The position numbers and the translations under genes were made by a program. A stretch of DNA of 21,142 nucleotides from Parachlorella kessleri (taxonomy: Eukaryota > Chlorophyta > Trebouxiophyceae > Chlorellales > Chlorellaceae). Below are positions 18,138 through 21,142 of the stretch, piece after piece (within the stretch, counting starts at the first letter, position 1; every line of letters starts with the position of its first letter). The stretch is taken from contig BBXU01003034.1 of NCBI GenBank assembly GCA_001598975.1, forward strand, positions 1 to 21,142, read 5' to 3'. The notes under the pieces were generated by a model that saw only the letters and a list, made by a program, of their open reading frames with translations, had not been told where the DNA came from and did not search any database.

Positions 18138-20011
18138 TCAGCCAGCAATCCGCAGCCTTGGATCATGCCCGCACATGCACCAGTCCCACATCTGGCAGAC
18201 ACAAGCGGGGTGGGTTTTCACCTGGCGGCCCTGCCGTGCTTGAACCTCAGCACTGCTGACAGCCAGCCCCAGACGCCGGAGCATATGCAAGCTACTCAGC
18301 CATGTCACATGGCTCGACAGGAAGTCAAGAGGTGCTACCAGACTGCGGAGCGGTGGGTGACTAGGAGGGCGTTGCTGGTGGTTCAATGGGCAAAGTCCCA
18401 GGTCCAGCTCCTGCATGGCACGCTTGCAGCAGGGCTTACAGAAGGGTAAGAAAAGGAGCTCATCCTGCAAGGTTATCATAATGCCAGTGCAAGGGCTAAC
18501 TTGAAAGGATAGCCTGGTCAGCGCTGCAAGCAAGCAGACAGATGCCTTCCTAATCTCTCCTTGCCGCACCTTGAGCATCGGCAAGTGCCAGATGTTATCA
18601 GCGAGGCTGCGAAAGGGGCAGGCCGCCAGCGATAGCCACTCCAGCTGTGTGAGCCCTGCCAGAAGACCCCAGTCCACTCCCTGCTGCGCCTTGAAATGAC
18701 AACAGCTTAGGTCCAGGGAGTGCAAGGCGGTTAGGCGAGATAGCTGGGGTGGCATGCCCGGCAAGCTGCAGCACGAGAGGGAGAGGGAGGAAAGCTTTGA
18801 CAGCCGCTCTAGGCCGCTTGTGTCCAGGCCGTAGGCGCGGCTTCCCAGCAGCTTGAGACGCTGCAGCTGGGTGGCTCTTAAGACAGCTCCTGGGAGGCAC
18901 GTGGCAGAGGGATCCTCCAGGACAAGCTCCTACAATGCAGGTGCAATGCAGCTGTTCTGGCCTTGTACCTAACAGAGTGCTTGGGTAGTACTGCAGTAAA
19001 GCATGGCATGGGGGCACAGCCTGCTACGCTGTGCAACATCTGCAGCCTGCCACCCTGCCAATCAGTGCATGTCATACAGCCCCTGGCTGCAACAGCAGTC
19101 CAGGTAGGGGATCGTCCCGCCACATCTCACCCAGCCCCAAAGGACCGATGCCTTCACCACTGTGTTTCCACGGTTCGACCAGGAGTACCAACCCCCACCT
19201 GTAGCTCCTTAGGCAAGCAGCCAGGCTCCAGCACAACCAGGTTGCAGCATGACATGATGCCCCTGCTGTGAACTGCCAGGGTGAGGCTAGTCAACCTTGA
19301 TAGCTGGCTTAGGGCCCTGGGCACTTCAATTGGGGCACCGCGTTTGGAGAGTACCTGCAGCTTGCGCAGTCCGTCCCCGCCCCATGTGTGCGGGGTTCGG
19401 AGGAGAAGCCTTGCTCTACTGCAATAGTCGAGCTGTAGCGCTGCTGCCTGTGTGTCTGCTGCAAGGCATGGCCTGCTCAAGGCAGTGGCCGGGCTGCAGC
19501 CAATGCTGCTCTTTGCAATAGCCAGTCCAGCTGCAAATGTTTGAAGCAAGTCCAAGACTAATAGGCTGTGCCCTGAGCCGTCCTGGCCCTGGATGGGGAG
19601 AAGCCGGACATGTAGGGAGGAGACCAAGCCATGCCTCCGCTGCAGCCACAAGGCTAGGCTGTGTGCTTGTGCCATGCTGTGTACGGACACGTGAAGATGC
19701 CCAAGCACTGCTGCTAACTGGCTGCTGCGGTGTAAGGATTGCTTGCGCAGCTGCGGGCAGCTGCTCAGCACAGCTAGCCTGTGTACAGCATTGACTGAGA
19801 GGGGTTAGCCCATGACTTAGCCTGTGCACAGCAGAGCCATTGGGTTACCGTGCCGGCGCCAGTGTCTCCTTATTTACGGACCCAATGCGTCACTGCCAGT
19901 CCACGACTCCTTAGCCCACCTGTCGGACTGGCTGCATAGGCTTAGTATGCACGCCACGAGGTCTTGGGGCAAGCCTTGGAATAGCATGTCGTGCAGGTTT
20001 CGCACTAGCAT
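18138..20011 (-). CDS. F-box/leucine-rich-repeat protein
   Basis: Probably a substrate-recognition subunit of an SCF-type ubiquitin ligase, or one of the many algal F-box/LRR proteins of unknown role. Exons on - are 20011-19920, 19778-19199, 18929-18570 and 18464-18138, giving about 452 aa. An F-box-like start 'LPQDLVACILSLCSQSDR' (residues 14-31) continues over the first splice into 'LAVLSSCPQLRKQ'. A 'LALWLQRRHGLVSSLHVRLL' segment follows. LRRs then occur, for example 'LSQLSRLTSLTLAV', 'ATQLQRLKLLGSRAYGLD', 'LSRLTALHSLDLSCC' and 'GLTQLEWLSLAACPF'. Intron 18569-18465 is 105 nt and stop-free in frame, so its retention would add 35 residues. The 3' end is uncertain: the frame runs to TGA at 18138, but a GTGAAA donor inside it could lead to a further exon. 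No TGTAA was found just downstream. The start ATG was chosen just before the F-box; the frame is open further upstream. Confidence 0.72.
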
Positions 20012-20137
20012 GAGGCACCCCAAACTATCTCTAGCGCCAGCATGAAGAACATACTGACCCCCGTGAGGTGCTGCTGCTAGCTTTGGCTTCCTGGCAGCAG
20101 CCGTTGAGCGCGTGTGACAAGTACAGCAGTTGGAGTT

Positions 20138-20407
20138 CTACTCTCCGAGGTGAAACTGAATCACTTCAGTAATGTGGCACGTCATCCACAGTCGCAAAAC
20201 CTGCACAAGCACAGGCCAGTCACGCATCAGTAAGCTGTTCAGGCAGTGCAGCCTGGGGAAGCGCAGGCGCTTGGTGCGCCTGGGTTGCTCTTTGCGGACC
20301 GCAGAGCCATGCACAGAGCTCCTTATGCGCTGATCATCGGGGGAAGGCACCACCGTCATGTTTCTGAAGGCCTTGATAAGTCGTTGAGCCTTATGAGAAG
20401 CGCACAC
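20138..20407 (-). CDS. Possible C-terminal exon of another LRR-like gene (uncertain)
   Basis: An open frame on - ends at a stop at 20138-20140. Its second half, 'RLRFPRLHCLNSLLMRDWP' then 'LVQVLRLWMTCHITEVIQF', has a leucine pattern resembling LRRs, and the stretch before it is basic. Further upstream on the same strand, near 20460-20505, another segment reads 'TELEVPGSDAQLVRLSTFQ' before a GTCAGG donor. It could be the 3' end of a neighbouring F-box/LRR paralogue entering from the right, an extra 5' exon of the gene to its left, or a decayed copy. No family domain is firmly recognised. No true ATG is required at its right edge, since the first codon of the open frame is GTG and an exon is more likely. 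Confidence 0.25.
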   Translation of the reverse strand: MCASHKAQRLIKAFRNMTVVPSPDDQRIRSSVHGSAVRKEQPRRTKRLRFPRLHCLNSLLMRDWPVLVQVLRLWMTCHITEVIQFHLGE

Positions 20408-21142
20408 TTGACTCGTGCTTTCTTCCGAAGGGAGTCCCTGACCTGGAATGTAGATAAGCGTACCAACTGTGCATCTGAACCGGGGACCTCAAGCTCAGTT
20501 ACAGCCCAGGTAACAACTGCTCCAGGGCTCGTACTGACACAGTCGTATGCTGTTCACACCACAGCAATGCATGCCCGGCACACCAGCACAAGCAACCATG
20601 ACAAGCACGCCACACATGCAGAAGATGTTCTTAAGACACACTGCTGCCGACCAAAGAGTACTTACTTCCAGGTATGCAGTGGAGGCGAGTACAATACTTT
20701 ACAATATTTGGGTTTGCGCAATCCCAGCAGCCCTGACCATATCCCTGGCTAGAGCGGTAATTACGTCACAAAGAAAGAGTTGCAGAGACATAAGTGCAGC
20801 CCAGGTCCAGGAGCAGACGCCCTACAAAACCTTAGAGATACCCGACCAGGGTATACCCGGCCAGGGAATGCATCCTTTATGCTCAAGAGACCGGCCAGAA
20901 CCTGGGCAACAACAAGGACTGTGAGCAATAACAAAGCCGAAGGTCGACACTGCAGGTCTGACACAACAGACTACACAGCCAACAGGACCGTACGAGAAGT
21001 ATGGGTCTGCCTACGATGTTGCGTCCGCCTTCAGCGGACCTTGTGTGTTTAAGCGGAAGTGCTCTTACCCTGCCCTGCCCTACCCGCCTACCTACCGAAC
21101 ATCCATATTCGTGCTCCCTGCCCACACCCTTAACACCCCCCC
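20408..21142. other. Right end of window, no supported gene
   Basis: This ~735-bp stretch has only short open frames with no recognisable family. The segment 20460-20530 on - could belong to the LRR-like fragment to its left. The last ~80 bases are pyrimidine-rich (CTGCCCTGCCCTACC, then a C tract). Nothing else is seen. Confidence 0.3.

Noticed and set aside
20246..20752. 168-codon open frame on + near the right end
   Set aside because: The product is His/Thr-rich with no recognisable domain. The opposite strand has a weak LRR pattern in the same place, so neither is secure.

Overview
The window is nuclear DNA from a eukaryote, most likely a chlorophyte green alga. Every recognisable gene is split into many short exons by small introns with GT..AG or GC..AG ends and strong TGCAG acceptors. 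A TGTAA motif, the usual green-algal polyadenylation signal, lies downstream of most stops. The gene set (NAR1-type FNT channels, SLC17/PHT4-type anion carrier, small beta-carbonic anhydrase, F-box/LRR protein) fits an alga. I cannot name the species. No prokaryotic operon, CRISPR array, rRNA, tRNA or intact transposon was seen. All exon models are hand-built from splice motifs, reading phase and family homology. No search was run.

Layout, left to right. (1) The 3' half of an L-asparaginase gene on + (111-1364), with tandem repeats in its introns. (2) A full 11-exon formate/nitrite-transporter (FNT/NAR1) gene on + (1672-5870). (3) About 1.1 kb of convergent 3' flank, then a 4-exon tail-anchored cytochrome b5 on - (7018-8019). 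(4) About 1.8 kb with no convincing gene, then a second, diverged FNT gene of 10 exons on - (9838-12772). (5) A 7-exon SLC17/PHT4-type anion transporter on - (13265-15930). (6) A 4-exon beta-carbonic anhydrase on + (16449-17483), head-to-head with the transporter across 518 bp. (7) An F-box/LRR gene on - (18138-20011), followed by a weaker LRR-like open frame (20138-20407). The last ~0.7 kb shows nothing I can name.

The biological theme is anion and bicarbonate handling. Two FNT channel paralogues converge on a cytochrome b5 gene and sit beside an SLC17 carrier and a carbonic anhydrase. In Chlamydomonas, FNT members serve nitrite transport and, as LCIA/NAR1.2, chloroplast bicarbonate uptake. 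The neighbourhood could therefore be a nitrogen or inorganic-carbon acquisition cluster, but that grouping is inference. The clearest molecular oddity is the number of GC-AG introns: three of about 36 inferred introns. One of them sits at a position where the paralogue has an ordinary GT donor.
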